Part shown: positions 61,473 to 64,000 of the stretch, piece after piece
How the letters are laid out: every line of letters begins with the position of its first letter
Numbering within the stretch: position 1 is the first letter of the stretch
NCBI GenBank assembly: GCA_008711295.1
Contig: VUYV01000397.1
Location: 346,229 to 410,228 of the forward strand
Direction: 5' to 3'
Source of the DNA: Anarhynchus alexandrinus
Lineage: Eukaryota > Chordata > Aves > Charadriiformes > Charadriidae
Length of the DNA stretch: 64,000 nucleotides
Program-made: the position numbers and the translations under genes
Notes under the pieces: generated by a model
Told to the model about the DNA's origin: nothing
The model's database searches: none
Seen by the model: the letters and a program-made list of their open reading frames with translations, nothing else

Positions 61473-63544
61473 CTGGAAAAATAAGCATATTTTTCAGTTT
61501 ATTAAAAGTTATACAAGAAAAACAAAGAAAATAACCCACAAAACAATATAATATCCACTGTAACACATGAAATTAGAAAAGAAGCATTCTTGGTCAGATG
61601 TGCAGAGTTAGAAACAGTGTCAATTGCTTCACAGAGTACAAGTATTTGACTCTTCAGTATTAACAAGTGGCAGAATTTTCAGCATGCTCCTATGAACACC
61701 ATTGGGCTATAAATTCAAGCAATATGAATGTGGGGTGCTAAAGGCACAAGATGTATGACAAACCATTTTGAAGCCTGAAAAGAAAAGTTCACATCCTTTC
61801 CGGAAACTAACTAAACCAAACACACCGCTTAGAGACATCTTACAGGAAACAGTTTTTTCAAAGCTCAAAAAACCAACTCGTGTATTATTTTTTCTTTTTA
61901 AGCCTTCTTCCCCTCAACATTTTCTTTCATGCTCAAGTGTTCTGTAAAGAGTTGACAGCTTCAAAATGAAACATTTTCTCCTCCTCGTTAGTTGGGATGC
62001 TGGCGAACTCGGTCGTTTTCACTTCTGTTGCCAAGATAAGATTTTCACATGCAGCTGCATCACTTTGAGATGCAAAGCAGACAAGAAAAAAATATAAACA
62101 CCTCGTCTAACACCTCCATGCAAAAAAGTTTCTTGACAGACAAAGACCCGTCAACAGAAGAGAACTTCTATCACACTAACTTACGTAAGTTCAAGAGATC
62201 ATATAATTTGCTATGGCAATATAAAAATATCAGCATATGCTGTATCTTCAAGTGAGGAGTGCTTCAAGTTCCCCTTCTAGTCCCTCCCCTGGCTTGCCCT
62301 CTAACCAAAAAGGTATCTGTTCCCACTCTTACAGCCCACATACCATAGCCACCCCTTATCTCTCGAGCTCACTCCCACTTTCATTCTACGGATTTGAAAT
62401 TACTTACTACAGACTGATCCCTTCCATCTTCCAAGCAGATTCTTTTCAGTGAATTCAGCTTCATGTGAAACGACACTAAATTGCTTTCAAGCACCCTTCA
62501 GTCTGTCCCTCCCATCAAAAAGCAATCTTGAAGTCAAAGCAACCTGCCAAATGTCAGACAGACCGGAGCCCAACCTTTCTTCTACTAGGCAGAAGTTGAA
62601 GTTGTTTTCAAACTGGTGATGCTTTCCTGCAGCTATGGCATTTGCTCCTCAAAGCTACTGTATATGTATATATATATATAAGGGCAACCTCCTTTAGGTT
62701 TATTAAGATGAACGTTTTTAGCTCATCATGATAATTTCACTGTTAACAGCTACGAAGCTGCTTTCCCCACCCCCCACCCCCCAATAAGGAAGAGGTCAGT
62801 TCTGAGGAAGGCTAAAAAGGGAGGGAGGATAAGAGTAAAGGTGCAAAGCAATTTGGTGTTGTTTCACACAAAGCTGAACTTGCTGACAAAAATCTGGCAT
62901 CCTGATAACGCACAAGGAATAAAAACTGGATAACATGCTTCTCAAATGAAATTTCACCCTAAAAATAAAATCCAGTATCTGCAATGTCTGTATTTCACTC
63001 AATAAGCTGGTCTATGACCTATGAAGTATTCAACTACTGAAGAGGTTATCGGTGAGACTTTTATCATCATTCAAGATTGCTCCGATAGCAACTCTTCCGA
63101 GAGTGTTTCCTGCCGAGTGATGTCATTGATCCCTGCTTAACCATTCTCCATGAGAGATTTTCAATGCCAAACAAAACTAGATCCTGCTAGAACACAGAAG
63201 AACATTCTTTTAATTCACGATGCTTATTTGTCACCCAGCTATTTGTCAGAAGCAGGCTAAGAGTGGAGGAAACTTTCTCATAGCTACCAACAAACGAAGG
63301 ATAGCTATTTATGCTGATGGCTGCAGTTACATTACGTTTTAATATATGGACCAAGCACAGAAATCTTTCAGGAAAGATCTTTCCCATAGCATTCCCTTCA
63401 GGGCAGCGGATGAGTGCTCCCACGCAGGCAGGAACACACAGCCTCGGAGCAGTCCAGATTTTTCCTCTGGAGCTGGTCGATCATGTTTCCTCACCCTCTG
63501 GTTTCAACAACCCGGCTGGAGTTTTCTACTACAGCATCTCCTGA
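61473..63544 (-). other. SEPT2: SEPT2 intron 1 (5' intron)
   Basis: About 2 kb between the CpG island and the start-codon exon. I see no coding exon or LINE copy. A TA-rich microsatellite lies near 62662-62681 and a C-rich stretch (CCCCACCCCCC) near 62765-62782. The exact upstream end depends on the unconfirmed exon 1. Confidence 0.6.
62662..62681 (+). repeat. TA-rich microsatellite in SEPT2 intron 1
   Basis: The run GTATATGTATATATATATAT, a short alternating purine-pyrimidine stretch. Confidence 0.8.
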
Positions 63545-64000
63545 AGCGTAGCGTGCAAACGGCACTGGAGCGACCACCTCACCCCCTCTGGAAAGAGGGA
63601 ACCGCACCTCCGAGGCCCTCCCGTCAGGCGCTCAGCACGCCCAGGCGACCACAAGGCCCCGCGCTCGGCGGGGGCAGGCAGGGCGCTACCGCACCTCCCC
63701 CGACATCCCCAAGCTGCCGCCGGCCGCCGCCCCCATCGGCCCGGTTCCCCCTCACCAGCATCTCCCCAGCACCCCTCCAGGCTGCCCCGCCGCCTTCCCT
63801 CAGCCCCAGCCCGCCCTGCCGGAGCGCCCAGAGGGGCGTCCCGCAGAACTGAGGAAGGGGCTGTCCTTTAAGGGGCCGCGCAGAAGGACCCACGGACCCC
63901 ACTGAGGGAGGGCAGTGGCCCTCTCCTCCACCTCAGGGCCCCTCACCTCACCGCCCCTTCACCTCAGGGCCCCGCTCTTCACCTCAGGGGTGAGATCGGA
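63545..64000 (-). promoter_or_regulatory. CpG island: SEPT2 promoter and noncoding exon 1, probably bidirectional
   Basis: GC content and CpG density rise sharply from about 63545 to the right edge, with many GGC/GCC runs and no TATA box, as at housekeeping promoters. It lies about 2 kb upstream of the SEPT2 start exon. A good minus-strand donor CTG|GTGAGG at 63755-63751 could close noncoding exon 1 at 63756. In mammals HDLBP starts divergently next to SEPT2, so the island may serve both genes; HDLBP itself is not visible here. Confidence 0.65.
63926..63992 (+). repeat. Imperfect CACCTCAGGGCCCC repeat at CpG island edge
   Basis: The element CACCTCAGGGC(CCC) recurs about three times, with CTCACCTCACCGCCCC between copies. 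It may be part of the promoter or first exon of the neighbouring gene. It ends at the window edge. Confidence 0.6.

Noticed and set aside
1..64000. tRNA, rRNA, CRISPR or bacterial-type features
   Set aside because: I looked for cloverleaf boxes, repeat-spacer arrays and bacterial promoters and found nothing convincing. The window is vertebrate genomic DNA.

Overview
This window is vertebrate nuclear DNA, almost certainly from a bird. Exons are short, separated by long AT-rich introns, with GT-AG junctions. The dominant interspersed repeat is CR1, the main avian LINE, ending in the usual ATTCTATG-type tail. There are also two avian-type retroviral LTRs and two CpG islands. No operon, prokaryotic gene, CRISPR array or confidently recognisable RNA gene is present.

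Two protein-coding genes are on the minus strand, so they read right to left. SEPTIN2 (SEPT2) occupies about 46.7-63.8 kb and its coding sequence is complete: eleven coding exons (61448 down to 46726) join without frame error into a 362-residue septin with P-loop, DTPG and AKAD motifs, a septin-unique region and a C-terminal Met/Gln-rich coiled coil. Downstream in the same orientation is the 5' part of FARP2, a FERM-RhoGEF-PH protein. Five coding exons (26811 down to 1769) give the first 176 residues, the N-terminus plus the start of the FERM domain. The rest of FARP2 lies beyond the left edge. The SEPT2-FARP2 tandem matches the order on human 2q37.3, which supports both identifications.

Layout: 1-1768, a FARP2 intron with a CR1 copy. 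1769-10429, FARP2 exons 6 to 3, with a 407-bp solo LTR (6759-7165, flanked by perfect 6-bp duplications) in the intron between exons 5 and 4. 10430-26607, a 16-kb FARP2 intron. 26608-26831, the exon with the FARP2 start codon. 26832 to about 30.5 kb, intron 1. About 30.56-31.17 kb, a CpG island, the likely FARP2 promoter. 31.4-46.7 kb, the interval between the genes, holding an ERVL-like LTR, a CR1 copy, a 490-bp polypurine heptamer array and probably the long SEPT2 3' UTR. 46.7-61.5 kb, SEPT2 exons, with CR1 copies in introns. 61.5-64 kb, SEPT2 5' intron and a CpG island running off the right edge; by synteny HDLBP should begin divergently just outside.

Most long open frames here are chance frames, CR1 remnants or translations of the simple repeat. 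I found no evidence of a new gene system. The most interesting items are the clean solo LTR, the heptamer array that may sit inside the SEPT2 3' UTR, the weak splice donor in SEPT2, and the long gene-to-gene interval.
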